DNA of 64,000 bases, taken from positions 25,586 to 89,585 of the forward strand of contig QKWP01000368.1 in NCBI GenBank assembly GCA_003550325.1. The letters are read 5' to 3'. Position numbers and translations under genes: made by a program. The notes under the pieces are model-generated. The model searched no databases. It was not told the origin of the DNA and saw only the letters and a program-made list of their open reading frames with translations. Origin of the DNA: Gigaspora rosea (lineage: Eukaryota; Glomeromycota; Glomeromycetes; Diversisporales; Gigasporaceae). Positions within the stretch are counted from its first letter, which is position 1, and each line of letters begins with the position of its first letter. Below are positions 1 through 11,740 of this stretch, piece by piece.

Positions 1-59
1 CGATACTAGATGTTATAATTTAGTTTTTAGCAAATTACTATAAAATTTATATGTAATAA

Positions 60-830
60 TCCAACTTTTAGCAAATTTACTTGATTTTAGGGGTAGCAAA
101 AATGTCTAAATTCATGCAGATCAGTTATGACCTATATGAGAGATGTCCGGGGTCCTGTTACAATTGGAATATATACTACAAGAACACCAAGATTTTTAAA
201 TTGTTTATAGAATATCATAATATTTTTTGTGTCTTTTTAAGAACATTTGTGACAATAGCTTTGTACTATGCTCTTTTAATTAGTATTTTTGGGGCCTTGT
301 CTTTTGAGGTATTCTTAAGAATTTACTATGTTTTAGTAGAATTATCTAGTTTTTCATAAATTTTTTTTCTGATTTTTATTATAATAAAAATTTAAATAGT
401 AACAATTTTGTTTTTAGAATTTGTGTACTATTTTAAAATTTTAACTTTTTAAATATCTTTGCTACTTTCTTAGAAATATAGTAGTTTGGTATATTCCAAA
501 GTATAATTATATTAGGACCCTAGATATCTCTTATATAGGTTATAACTAAATTTTGGCTAATTTTGATCTAATTTGCTAAAAATAACAAAATTATATTTAC
601 TTGAATAACTTCTGATTCAGTAATCAGAATTGAATAAACTTTTTTTTGTTAGATACGCTTTACTAAAAGCTTTATTTTAAAAAAAGTTTATTCAAATTGG
701 ACTATTGATACTAAAATAATACCAAAAACTGTTTTTTTGCTTTTCAAATTTTAGGAGTTTTTGCTAAAAAAATAAAGTATGACATCTGTACTAGATGTCC
801 AGGGTTCTATTATATTATTATAAAGTATAT
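60..830. repeat. Imperfect inverted repeat (foldback-like), AT-rich
   Basis: The stretch near 118-180, with a core reading GTTATGACCTATATGAGAGA, reappears inverted near 500-555 as GTTATAACCTATATAAGAGA. Flanking TTAGCAAAT words are inverted too, at about 70 and 580. A third, partial copy of the GATGTCC-GGGTTC portion lies at 790-815. This is the geometry of a decayed foldback or MITE. No clean terminal repeat or target duplication was found. The 92-codon open frame at 81-359 falls mostly inside the loop and has no recognisable domain, so it is not called a gene. Confidence 0.45.
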
Positions 831-2246
831 ATACTAGTTTAGAGTCTAGTGTATATTTTTTTTATATTTCTGATATTACTTAAACTTTTTATTGTTATTT
901 TATTATTAACTACTACTTGTGACTTCTAGTAAATTAGTTTTGTGTATTTTAAAAAAATATTCTATTTTTTTGAATTAATATGTAATTGATTTATTTTTGT
1001 ATTTTGCAAAGTTTCAATAAAGGTGCTAACATTTATTACCTAATATCCATTTACTATAGGGACTTCCAGGTAAGATCTATAAATAGAATTTTAGCCAATC
1101 AAATTTAACTAAGGTAAGATTTTTCTTGACCTCCCCACTCCCTAAAATATTATGTCAGCACCCTAATATTTTGAATATGTCTTTTATACTATAATTTGAA
1201 CCCCTTTTTTTTGTAATATAAGAGCAATTTTTCTGCTTAGTGCTTGAGTATTCAAGCTATAAGAGCTTTTGTTATTACTTTCTGATATGCTACTTGTGGT
1301 ATTTTAAATAGATCTTTTTTATTGTTTCTATTCAAATATTTCTACTACTTTTTTGATTAAAAATACTATATCCAGATAGGCTGTTTCAAAAAATTTTATA
1401 ATCTAACAATTTTTTTAAAAAATTAAACCTTTTTGTTCTATCAAGACTTTAACTATTTTCTCATCCATTTTTTTAAAAAGTTTTTTAAATTTTGTAAGCT
1501 ATTTCATAATAATTTATTTATAAATTGTTAATTTTACCATGTAATATCAATTAGGCTATTTGTTCATTTGTTTATTATAATAAAATTCTCTAAATATAAT
1601 ATGGCTTGTTTGTTTACTTGTTGTATTATGTATTTATTGTTTGTTTATTTGTTTTGACATGTTTGTTTACTTGTATTTTTGTTTACATAAAAAAGATCAG
1701 CCTTTTAGAATCAAAACCAAAATTTTAAAATTCCCAAAAATTTTTTAAAATTTTTCAAATTTTGGTTGTTTCTGTTAAGCTTGAGGTTTTTTTTAGCAAG
1801 TTGTTTTAATAAACTGGTGTTAGTTTTGGGCTTTTTTCTTTTCTTTTTAGTGGATATTGCTTTGTTTATAAGATAGTTCTTGTGTATTTTGTTTTATTTG
1901 TTTTTGTAAATAAAAATTAGCAAAAAAAGTTGAATACAATGTTTATTTAATTGTTAATACTATATTATAGTATAATAATAAACAAAATAGCAAAATATAA
2001 ATTTTTATAAACTATACAATATTAAAAAATTGCATAAAGCACTTAAAAAATAAAAAAATATTAAATATTGTAGTACTTAAAATTTGCTAAAAGTAAAAAT
2101 TTTTATAACCAGTTAAATCTTAAAAATTACTATTAAAATCAAAATATTATAAGAAAATTTTAAAAAAAAATTCAAATATATAAGTATTTAAAATTTGCTA
2201 AAAGTAAAAATTTTTATAACAATTATTAGTTACTATGTAAAATAGC
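831..2246. other. AT-rich intergenic sequence
   Basis: Long T- and A-rich runs and TTTGTTTATT-like low complexity at 1560-1690. A short direct repeat, AAAATTTGCTAAAAGTAAAA, occurs near 2080 and near 2190 about 110 bp apart. No coding region was recognised. Confidence 0.6.
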
Positions 2247-2330
2247 GTTTAGAACCGGTTTTATTTTTTATATTTTAAAACCAGTTTTAATCGGTTTTAA
2301 TATATGAAAAATAAAACCGGTTCCAAACTC
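2247..2330. repeat. Small hairpin with AACCGGTTTTAT arms
   Basis: GTTTAGAACCGGTTTTAT at about 2247 is mirrored by an inverted copy ending in ACCGGTTCCAAAC at about 2328, with a further CCAGTTTTAATCGG motif in between. It is a short palindromic element or MITE relic of about 80 bp. No target duplication was identified. Confidence 0.45.
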
Positions 2331-2357
2331 TAACTTAAAATTTGCTAAAAATGAAAT

Positions 2358-2533
2358 AACGCCCGTAGGCGTTAATTTGAAAATCGAGTCTTTCAAAAAT
2401 AGCTTACATGGGTTCTTGAATTAGCGCCCATGGGCGTCCTAAGTTAACGCACATCCCACACAGCATTGTCGCAACAAATGGTATATTTGGATTTAGAAAA
2501 TCAACCTTATTTCGAAATAACGCCTACGGGCGT
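2358..2533. repeat. Three GC-rich palindromic boxes (CGCC-YRYG-GGCG type)
   Basis: Three near-perfect dyads sit in AT-rich surroundings: AACGCCCGTAGGCGTT (2358-2373), GCGCCCATGGGCGT (2424-2437) and AACGCCTACGGGCGT (2519-2533). The first and third look like inverted relatives. They may be protein-binding dyads or remnants of element tips. No gene lies close by; the nearest start is at 4952. Confidence 0.5.
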
Positions 2534-3907
2534 ACTGAAATTAAAGCGTAGGTCATATAATTATACGGTAATAATCGATGAATTAAATTTAAATGTTAAA
2601 TACCACTAAAATGGCATAAATAACTAAAAATGAAAGGAGGGCGTTCAAATAGTACGTACTTAATACTATAATAGCAAAGGATAATTAAATGTCAAATTAT
2701 TGTTAGGCATTTTTTAGAGATAAAAGCTTTTGAAAATCCACTAGCCATATACACATGCCATGCGTCCCAGTGTAACACCTATGATGTTATATTAGCTGAC
2801 ATCGCATCTATCATTTTAATGGTTTATATGTATATCACATGTATTGTACAATTAATCGAAGCTTCAGTTGATCGTTCACAATTGTAATATCGAACCCTCT
2901 AATAAATCATGAAATAATAGAACAAAAAGTTTTCCTGTTTCCCAAATATCTTCGTTCTTGTTCTAAAAGTCACCTAAATCTTTAAAATTTTAGGATCCGC
3001 CTTACTTTATCGACAATAGGTTCACTGACAGCTCATTTAGCTGACACCACATACCTGCAACTAATCAAATGCTAACCCTAATCCTATGTGATGTAGGCTA
3101 AATGAACTTTCGGTGAAATGACTGTCGATGAAGTGAGCTGCACCGGTAATTTTATGTGCTATCTCCGGACCAAGATTCTGAAATTATGTAGTTTCTGGAT
3201 TTTTTGATTTTTTTAGAACGAGACCAAAGAGATCTCAAATTTTAATTCCCCAGAATTCATGAAAATGACTGTAAAAAGTTACGTTAATAGGCAACTATTC
3301 TCAATTCTGGGACAATCTAAAAGTTTGCTCATTATCCAAATTTTTTCGATCCCATCTTGAGAACATCTAACTTTTCGGAAATTACACCGTTGTCTTCGGA
3401 TTGAAGTTCAAAATAATTTCCGAAAAGTTGGATGAATCTTGAAGATTTTGAGTAACGAACAAATCACAGAATTTGGTCATTTTGATTGAAAACTCATTCA
3501 TATTTAACAACAAATCTTCTCTGGTACTCGCTAACCTTGTAAACCAGCAGAATTTTTATTAAACCAGAATTTTTTCATACAGTAAATGTTATAAATATTT
3601 TTTGTGTATACTGCACAGTAATTTGTGCAAAAACAATACATGCACCAATACTGCTTAAAACAGCTAATAATAGAAATTCTAATGAAATTATTTAATCACA
3701 CAAAGTACCACAGAATATGCAAAAAGAACTGAACAATAAACATCTATTTATAATTACGTACAAATCAAAATAAACATCAATAATGATTTTATAGGGATAT
3801 TTTATTGTTTCTATTAATTTTCAGTAATAATTTTTAGTAGAGTTTCAAGGTTTTTTTATTATCTGAAATTTTCAGCGACTCGTTTTTTTTTTTTTAGGTC
3901 AACACTA
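2534..3907. other. Intergenic sequence without recognised gene
   Basis: More mixed in composition than its neighbours. It includes a TTAGCTGACA motif in both directions near 2800 and 3040, and a GGAAATTACACC/CCGAAAAGTTGGATG pair near 3370-3430. I read no open frame with a recognisable domain. Confidence 0.5.
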
Positions 3908-4015
3908 GGGTTTCGTCTTTCGTCAGTGGAATCTAAGGTTTCGACTTTCGTCAAGGGTTTCGTCTTTCGTCAGTGGAATCTAAGGTTTCGACTTTCGTCA
4001 AGGGTTTCGTCATTT
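3908..4015. repeat. 47-bp tandem repeat, about 2.3 copies
   Basis: Units begin with GGGTTTCGTC at 3908, 3955 and 4002. Each contains two or more TTTCGTCTTTCGTC-like sub-motifs. Diverged copies may continue to about 4060. The small open frame crossing it comes from the repeat. Confidence 0.8.
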
Positions 4016-4061
4016 TAGGGATTTTGGGGCTTAAGGTTTCATCTTTCGTCATCAAACAAAA

Positions 4062-4951
4062 AAGGTATCGTCTAACAACTATAAACGCTACAAAATTCAG
4101 CATATTTTTGATTCTACTTAGAAATGATCCTATTGTTAAGGATTGGAACTGTTTAACCGTTTAAAAATTGCTCCATAGTTCCGGGCAGAATTATTTTAAT
4201 GCCGGAAAAATTAAACGGTTAAACGGTTAAACGATTAAGAAAAATTTTAGGCGGTTCCAATTGTCTCTGTATAATATTTTTTCATATATATTGTAAATTG
4301 AAAACCAAATTTCACAATTTCACATATAGGACTATATTTTCCTTAAAACATTTAATATATGTTCTTACTCTTCTTTCCCCAATATATTCTTTGTAACGCA
4401 CACGCAGAATTTGTTCTTAGTCACTTTATTTCACGTGATCCGGAAAATCACTAAACCCGTCAGGACTTTAGGATTTGCCGAAATTATTTTCGATGCACAA
4501 TTTTTAAATAGTAATTCAATCACCAAAAAAAAACAATAAAAATGAGGCCTTGTCATTGATGTCTTTGTGATTTTTAATCTTTCTCTCCATTTACAGACAA
4601 CTGACTACATCTATTCCCCATTACAATAACTAAACCTTTTTGAATCCAGTAATAGCGAATTAGATAATGATGGTATCGTATATATTTATAGTCATGAATA
4701 TTTTATATCTGATATATTACGTCGTATAAGTGTAACGGTTGAGCATGTGATTCTTATAACGGTAATTAATCTATATGTATCGGTATACGTATCGATGATA
4801 TAAAAAAATAAATTATGCATTATTACATACAGAAATACAAGAATAGAATTTCAATAAATTTGCGGTATGTAGAGAACAAATTACGGACTATCAAATAACT
4901 ATCAATATACAATTTTTTAAAAATTTTTTAATTTTAATAAGCAAAAGCAAA
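4062..4951. other. Upstream region of the OSBP-like gene
   Basis: Contains a cluster of AAACGGTTAAACGGTTAAAC at 4214-4240 and an inverted relative at 4150-4165. The last 270 bp before the start codon are AT-rich. No promoter element can be assigned with confidence. Confidence 0.45.
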
Positions 4952-6566
4952 ATGGGTGAAAATGAAAAAATTAATAACAATAGTGTAGATAACGATCAAG
5001 AGCCCCAAATTCCCGAGTCGAAAAAAAATGAATATAGTGGTTTTTTGAAAACTCTTTCCACGTTTACTGGTGATATATATAGTTTAACATGTCCTAGTTT
5101 CCTGCTGTCTGGTGTTTCAACTTTGGAGTATGGGTATGTAAGTATAAATATTGGTCCTTCCTTTTTATACCGCTTTTGACGATCTCTCTTTTACTATTCC
5201 GAAAAAGTCAATACTGGGCAGATTACCCTGAACTTTTTGCTGCTATTTCTAAACCTACCGATGAAGCCGAGAGAGCTTTGGCTGTTCTTAAATGGTTTAT
5301 GAGCACATTATATGGTTCTTTCGCGTCTAGGAAAGATAAAGAAAAAATCGAGAAAAAGCCTTTTAATCCGATTCTTGGTAAGGTTTTATTATATTAACTA
5401 TTTGAAATTATCATCATCGATTTATACAACATTTCTTAATATCAATTATCTAATTTAATCACAATGATCAATGGGTATAAAGGTGAACAATTCTTGGCCA
5501 GATGGAAAGAAGTTAATGGTTGTGGTGAAACCATCCTGAATTCGGAACAAGTTAGTCATCATCCACCAATTTCTGCTGTATATCTTGAGAATAAGCATGC
5601 AGGAGTGTCAGCGAATGGTCATAGTATGTACTTTCGACATTTTTAATTATCAAATTTGTAAATCTATTTAATACAGTTAATATTAAAAATATTTTTTTTA
5701 CAATTCATAAGCTGGTCAAAAAACTCATTTTAAGGCTACGTCTGCGCGTATTGACGTCATACAAGTTGGTCACATTATCGTTCGCTTACGAGATTATGAT
5801 GATAAATATCTGATAATGTTGCCGCCCCTGCAAATTCTTGGTTTATGGAGAGGTGCTCCTTATGTAGAATTAAGGTTTGTTGTTGTAAATTACATAATAT
5901 TTTTATATTGTCGATTTTACTTATCAATACTTGTTAATATTATTATATAGTGGTACGAGTGTGATCCAATCTCAGAATTTTAATACGGTTATTGAATTTA
6001 GTGGTAGAGGATGGATTTCTGGCGAGAAACACACGTTTTCTAGTGTGGTACGCCGTAATGGTTCGAAAGATCCTTTGTACACTGCTTCTGGAACTTGGTC
6101 TGGAAAATCCACTTTAGAGAATCACTCAACAAACGAAAAATCCGTTTTCCTTGAGGTGGGAGCCTCAAATAGAGCCTCTCCTATTATAGAACCAATAGAG
6201 AAGCAAAATGAGTTAGAGAGTATAAGGTTGTGGCAACACGTTGCAAAAGCAATAAACGAGGGTGATTTTTCAACAGCCTCTAAACTAAAGGTAAGAAATC
6301 ATTTATCGCATGCATTATATTGTTAATAATATAAATTAATATTGATTTGTTATTTTTTTTGTTGACAGGGCGAAATTGAACAACGCCAACGTGATAAAGT
6401 CAAACGTGGAGAAGAAACTGCTCTCCAATATTTCGATTGGATAGAAGAGGATGAAGAATTTCTATCTCTTTACGATTCGATTAGTAATAAATCACAGTTA
6501 GAAAATAAATATAAAGAAAAGGGAAGTTGGGTATATAAGAAAATATTGTCTAAAAATAATAATTAA
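4952..6566 (+). CDS. Short oxysterol-binding-protein homologue (Kes1/Osh4 type), six exons
   Basis: Exons at 4952-5133, 5208-5377, 5483-5623, 5712-5874, 5951-6290 and 6369-6566 join in frame to give 397 aa. All five introns are GT-AG and 74-105 bp long. The OSBP signature EQVSHHPPIS is at about residues 139-148. It is preceded by the family motif NPILGE, which spans the exon 2/3 junction, and by QYWADYPELF near residue 62. The C-terminus IEQRQRD...GEE is also typical of the family. There is no PH domain, ankyrin repeat or visible membrane segment. Its length is slightly below yeast Kes1 (434 aa), so it is a lipid-binding ORD alone. Known members move sterol or PI4P between membranes; that role here is inferred from the family. 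The start is the first ATG, followed by an acidic, Asn-rich leader that fits the short Osh proteins. The gene looks intact and stands alone among repeats. Confidence 0.93.
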
Positions 6567-7038
6567 TCTTATAATAGCCTAGAACTTAATTCATATACAA
6601 TTTTTATTTCCTATTTATTTATTGTTTGTGAAGATTATCTTTAAAGAAGTCCTATTGGTTATTGTTATATGTTTTATCTAGGCATGATTAAAGATGTCAA
6701 AAAACAAATTTTTTATTTGCCTTTAAATAACATATCAAGTCTTATATAATTTAATCTTTTTTAAACAATACTAAAAAATAATATATTTTTTGTTTTGAAC
6801 AAGTCAAATAAGACTTTGGTATTTGGCGGTTTTGTTAGTTTAGTAAATCAGCAATTTAACTAGTTTTTAACATTTTTAATATTTTTGCGAAGTTTAAATA
6901 TATTTTTAACAGCTTTATTTTATATATTATACAGTATAAATATATATATATATATATTATTAATGACCAAATTTACTCAAAGTGATACCCAAAATTCCCT
7001 TTTAATATTATATTTTGAGGTTTCGGATAGATTTAATA
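6567..7038. other. AT-rich intergenic sequence
   Basis: 3' flank of the OSBP-like gene, with a (TA)n run at about 6940-6960. No coding signal. Confidence 0.6.
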
Positions 7039-7040
7039 TA

Positions 7041-7182
7041 CCGTATTCTACAACAAGTAAGCACCGCGCCCTTTTTTTAAACGTCAGATTAGCGGACGTC
7101 GCAATAAGATCTTTAGCAAAGTTATTCTTGTTAATCTGACATTTAGGGTAGGGGGCATGGTGCTTTTTGCTGCAGAATACGG
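7041..7182. mobile_element. 142-bp TA-flanked MITE (mariner/pogo-like tips)
   Basis: Inverted ends CCGTATTCTACAACAAGTAA and CCGTATTCTGCAGCAAAAAG (the latter as reverse complement), followed on both sides by GCACC-G/A-GCCC, are flanked by TA at 7039-7040 and 7183-7184. Too short to code. The CCGTA start is shared with other TA-flanked elements in this window. Confidence 0.85.
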
Positions 7183-7184
7183 TA

Positions 7185-8142
7185 TTCTGCACGAAAATGT
7201 CTTATGACAAATCACGGCTCCATCAAGCAAATTCCTAAGGAATGTCCTTCAGACACCATTGATGTTTCTGTCTATTTTAATATATGTTTCTGATACTTGA
7301 ATATTCTGAATATGTTCACACCAACTACATGTTTTTGCTAACAAGACAACAAGATAGTAAGACAATGAGATAACAAGTTATCACTATAATGAGTCAAGTT
7401 ATAGTAAAATTATTTTCTTTTGAAAAGTGAAAAAAGTTTTCAATATCAAAGAATTGATTGGTTTGTACTATACTTAATAACTATATGATATTTTTCTAAT
7501 AATAATATTTAAAAATATAATAAAATAGTACTAATACTGTATAACAATACATACCATGTACAAATAGAAATCCTTATAATATGTGTGTATATATATATAT
7601 ATTAATTATTTAAATACTTATTAAACTAATATCTAGTTGTTTCAAAGAGTATTAGTTGATTACTGTACTATTATTGGTCAATATTATTTATATATACTGC
7701 TATATATATTTTTAAAGTATTGCTATAGTCTTGTATTTAGTACAATTTTATAAAATATCTTAATAAATTTAAACTTTTAGCTTTTTACTATATTTTGTAA
7801 CTTTGGTTATTTCAAATTAGAGTTCTAGCTATCAAGTTCATAACTATAAATTTGAAACTGTAGTCTACTATCTATTCATTTTTTGTTTGTTTTTTTGACA
7901 TGTCTTATCTTTATTTTAAGAATATTGGCATATGCCACTATTATACAATATTATATATACTATTTAATTTATTCTATTCAAAATAAAAATTCATCTAGCT
8001 TTTACAAGAGTGCCCAAATGCAACCTGTCTTATTAGCACTTTATTTTTTTGTTGGCTTTCTAAATTATTGGGAAGTGCTTTTCTGGATCACTAATTGGTA
8101 GCTACTAACTATAGTCTATTACCTATTCATATTATTAAGTCT
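7185..8142. other. AT-rich intergenic sequence
   Basis: TA-rich runs near 7590-7700. A 72-codon open frame at 7883-8101 is hydrophobic and AT-driven, with no homology I recognise. Confidence 0.55.
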
Positions 8143-8150
8143 ATCAATTG

Positions 8151-9241
8151 CAGGGTTGGCATTGGACAATGTCCAAATAAATTTAATTGGACATTTGGAC
8201 ATTTGAACATTTGGACATAATCCAAATGTCCAAATAAATTGTAAAATTATTGGACATATGTCAAATTGTCAATTGGATATATGTCCAATTGTCCAATAAT
8301 TTTATTGGACAATTTAATAATATGGCGACAAAAGCTAAATATAGGTTACCCCCTCTCTTTTGGTCAAAAAACTCAAAAACGTCTTTGATCTAAAAATAAG
8401 CTACCTTACAATTGACAATAGTTGCTACATAGTAAAGTCCAAACTTTATTATACAAATCGATTAAAATTACTTAAGTAAACTTTTTAGGTGATCAAAATA
8501 TACTTACTCTAAAATTTTTATTAGTATTGAAAAACTTTTTATTATTTAACTTTTGATTTTTACGTTTTACGAAAAAATTAAAATTTTTTAAAAAAATATA
8601 TTTGACGAATGTAAAAATCAATAGTCAAATAATAAAAAGTTCTCTAAAATTTTAGGGTAAGTGTATTTTGATTTTCTGAATAAGTTTACTTAAGCAACTT
8701 TAATTGATCACATAGTAAAATTTAGACTTTACTATGTAGCAACTATTTGCGATTAACCAAAAATTGATTATATCTGAAATAAGCTGCCCTGTTTACTTTA
8801 TAATATACCTTTATTTTAAAAATAAAAATAAAATCAACTATTGTTAATATTCTTTTGAAATACAAATATTTACAGTTTCTAAAACTCTGTTTGATTAATC
8901 ATATTTCATTAGCCAATAGCAAATATCTATATTGTAAGAAAAATGTAATATAAATTGATTTAGTAGCATGAATATATATGTACATATGCATATTTTTATA
9001 ATAATAATAATTATTATTATTATTAGTATACTTTTTAAATATACTGTTTAAAAAATATTTTGTATTAGTAAATATTGGCCAGAATTAAGTTTAATTTAGG
9101 CCAAGATTAAACTAATTTTTTTTAATGTCCAATAAAAAAAGTTACTATGTCCAATCAAAATTATTTGAACAATTGGATGTTGTCCAAATGTTCAAATGTC
9201 CAAATTGTCCAAATGTCCAATATTATAACATGCTATCCCTG
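8151..9241. mobile_element. Non-autonomous hAT element (1.09 kb) with perfect 8-bp TSD
   Basis: The ends are CAGGGTTGGCATTGGACAAT and, as reverse complement, CAGGGATAGCATGTTATAAT, each followed by arrays of TTGGACATTTGGAC words in inverted orientation. The same 8 bp, ATCAATTG, flanks both sides (8143-8150 and 9242-9249). The CAGGG tips and 8-bp TSD point to hAT. The interior carries a partial copy (about 8338-8805) of the TA-flanked hairpin family seen whole at 62982-63522. No transposase. Confidence 0.9.
8338..8805. repeat. Partial copy of the GTAGCTTATTTTC hairpin family, inside a hAT MITE
   Basis: It shares TTTTGGTCAAAAAACTC, AATAAGCTACC, GTTGCTACATAGTAAAGTC and, inverted, CTATGTAGCAAC with the complete element at 62982-63522. 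The outer TA-flanked tips are missing or degraded, so it is an older insertion or a captured fragment. Confidence 0.7.
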
Positions 9242-9249
9242 ATCAATTG

Positions 9250-9545
9250 ATACTATATGTTTTCAAAAATAAGCTATTTTCAAAATAAGTTACTTTTTTA
9301 TTTTTTAAAAAATTTTTAAAGAAATTGTTAATAGTTGCTATATATAAAAGTTTAAATTTTATTAATTAATCTCAAAAAGTATAATTAAATAAAGTTGTTT
9401 AAAATATTAAAATACATTTATAGTAAAATTTGGTATTATTTTATTAGTATACTTTTTAATTTTTTAAAAAATTTAATAATTTAATAATAAGCTACCTTTA
9501 TATTTTTTTGTATAATCTTTTGACCAAAAAGAGTAGCTTTATTAG
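9250..9545. repeat. Degenerate copy of the same hairpin family
   Basis: AAAAATAAGCTATTTTC at 9264 and TTTTGACCAAAAAGAGTAGC at 9517, in inverted arrangement, resemble the ends of the 37728-38045 and 62982-63522 elements. It starts right after the TSD of the preceding hAT MITE. Tips are not preserved. Confidence 0.55.
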
Positions 9546-9653
9546 AAAATTTTTTTAAACAGATTAGTAACAATTACTATTAATAAAATCGAATTATTAA
9601 TTATAATCAATTAATTATAATTAATTACTAGATATTACTAATTAATTTAAATT

Positions 9654-10146
9654 CAGAGATGGCACATTATATTATTGGACATTTGAACAATTTGGACATT
9701 TGAACATTTGGACAATGTCCAATTTGTCCTAATGATTTAATTGGACATTATGATTTATTGGACAATATATATATATATATAATGCTGGGAAAAATTTTCA
9801 AATAATAATATTTAGCTTCATTAGACAAATAAGTATATATTGTAAGGTAGTATATTATTTTTCATGTTAAGTCAAAGATTTCTTTGGATTTGAATTCTCT
9901 TATATTTAGCTATTTTTATATTATGCACTAAATTTTATCCAATAAAATTATTGGACAATTGGACATATGTTCAATTTATATAATTGAACATATGTTTAAT
10001 TAATTTAATACTTTTATTGGACATTGTCCAATTCCCAATGGTCCAAAAAATTATTAAAATTAATTGAACAAATTGGACATTGTCCAATATTCAAATGTCC
10101 AAAAATCCAATTAAAATTATTTGGACATTGTCCAATACCAACACTG
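9654..10146. mobile_element. Non-autonomous hAT element (493 bp), same family as 8151-9241
   Basis: The ends are CAGAGATGGCAC and, inverted, CAGTGTTGGTATTGGACAAT, with TTGGACAATGTCCAA subterminal words. It is flanked by a perfect 8-bp TSD TTTAAATT (9646-9653 and 10147-10154). A short AT-rich centre includes (TA)n at 9770. It codes for nothing. Confidence 0.9.
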
Positions 10147-10154
10147 TTTAAATT

Positions 10155-11067
10155 AAAAAAAATTTTTAGCAATTCTGCTTTTATTAACTAAAAAGAACTT
10201 GTATTTAATATACAAATTTTAATTACATATTTGCTAACTAAAATCTCTCTTTTTTTTAATAAAAACTTTCTATGCCATCTAATATTCATTAAAAGTGATT
10301 TGCTATAACAACAAATTTCCTTCTATAGGAGCCTATAGCTCTTTGCAATTATTTTTATAATTATTGAATGGCTGCTATTAGCTTTATCAAGATTACCATT
10401 TTTTTAAATTCTTTTTATCTAGCTTCAATATTAAAATAATTTAATCATAATCCAACAGAAAAAAGATAAATTAAACCAAAAAATTTAAAGAAAAAATATA
10501 AAAAAGAAAGCTACAAAACCTAAATAATATACTAAGTAAAACAAAAAAAAAGAAAAAAAACAAAAAAACAAAAAAAAACTAATTTATAACAAACACAAAA
10601 CAAGATGTATAGAAAAAAATTATATAATACTATATAGAAATTCTATAAAGTATTATATGCAATATATAGTGCAGCTAGACATAGTTTCAATTTTGTATAT
10701 GCAGTATAACCTTAATTAGCCAATCAAATTGCTATAATAGGTAATACAAATCTAATTAAAAAATTTTTAAAAAAATTTATTATTTAAATTTGAATTTTGA
10801 TTGGTCAAAAATTTTTTATAATAAAAATCAAAGTTTTTGATTGGTTAAATTAAAAATCATATACATTTCAATTTTTATTTTTAATATAAAAATAATCTAA
10901 CTTAAAAGCTACAGTATTAACTTCTTATAGAGGTTATATTTTTAAATCTAACTGATAATTTTATAAAACTTGTCTTAAAAAACAAAATTACTAGTTAGTT
11001 TTTTAAAATTTTAGTTTTTTAAAGAGTTAATAAATTTTAAAGTCATCTATTATATTGGCGAGTTAAG
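10155..11067. other. AT-rich intergenic sequence with A-runs
   Basis: Contains AAAC/AAAAC low complexity at 10530-10590 and several AGCCAATCAAA/TTTTGATTGG words in opposite orientation between 10715 and 10850, possibly a decayed inverted repeat. No gene seen. Confidence 0.5.
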
Positions 11068-11193
11068 GTTTCTTGTAGTGATTGGCGTCGTAATTCAAAT
11101 CATGAATGTAGTAATGTAATAATTATTTACTACAAAAAGTAGTAATTGTAATAATATTTACTACATGTAGTAAATATTATTATATGTAGTAAT

Positions 11194-11465
11194 CAGTGTT
11201 AAAGATTTGATGTTCCTAGTGTTCCCAGGAATATTTAAAAAAATTTAGGAACACTAAATTTAGAATTTATGTTTCCAATTAGGAAAAGTAGGAACATAAA
11301 AGTTATAATTTGTGTTCCCTATAGAAATAGTTTTTTGTATAAAAGAGAAAGTTAAAGAGATTGAGAAAGTGAAAGTGAGAGAGTGAGAGAGTGAGAGAGG
11401 GGAGAGAGAGAAAGAAAAAGAGAAAAAGAGAGAGAGGGAAGTAAGTGTAAGAAAAAGTGAGAGAG

Positions 11466-11500
<35 letters not shown>

Positions 11501-11501
11501 A

Positions 11502-11534
<33 letters not shown>

Positions 11535-11723
11535 AAGAGAAAGAAAGAGAGAGAAAGAGAGTGAGAGAATAAGAGTGAGAGTGAGTGAAAAAAAGAGAGT
11601 GAGTGAGAGAGAGTGTGAGAGTGAGAAATTTAGCTATAAGAACATTAAAAATTTTTTTGGGAACATAAATTTAATATTTTATGTTCCCAAAGAACAAAAA
11701 AAATTTTCAAATTCTTTTCACTA
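11194..11723. mobile_element. Small hAT-like MITE with a GA-rich core, nested
   Basis: The ends CAGTGTTAAAGATTTGA and, inverted, TAGTGAAAAGAATTTGA are flanked by the 8-bp TSD GTAGTAAT (11186-11193 and 11724-11731). Inside the tips are inverted TGTTCC-type words. The centre is a purine microsatellite. Confidence 0.82.
11341..11630. repeat. GA-rich (GAGAGA/GAAAGA) microsatellite
   Basis: Almost uninterrupted GA, GAAA and GAGT repeats fill the middle of the small hAT MITE. Strand purine asymmetry is extreme. Confidence 0.9.
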
Positions 11724-11740
11724 GTAGTAATTATTATTAT

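Noticed and set aside
81-359. 92-codon open frame
   Set aside because: Lies largely within an inverted repeat, has AT-driven composition and no recognisable domain or introns.
3973-4164. 63-codon open frame with repeated STFVKGF-like text
   Set aside because: Produced by the 47-bp tandem repeat.
10715-10870. MITE with AGCCAATCAAA ends
   Set aside because: Words occur in both directions but no consistent ends or target duplication were found.
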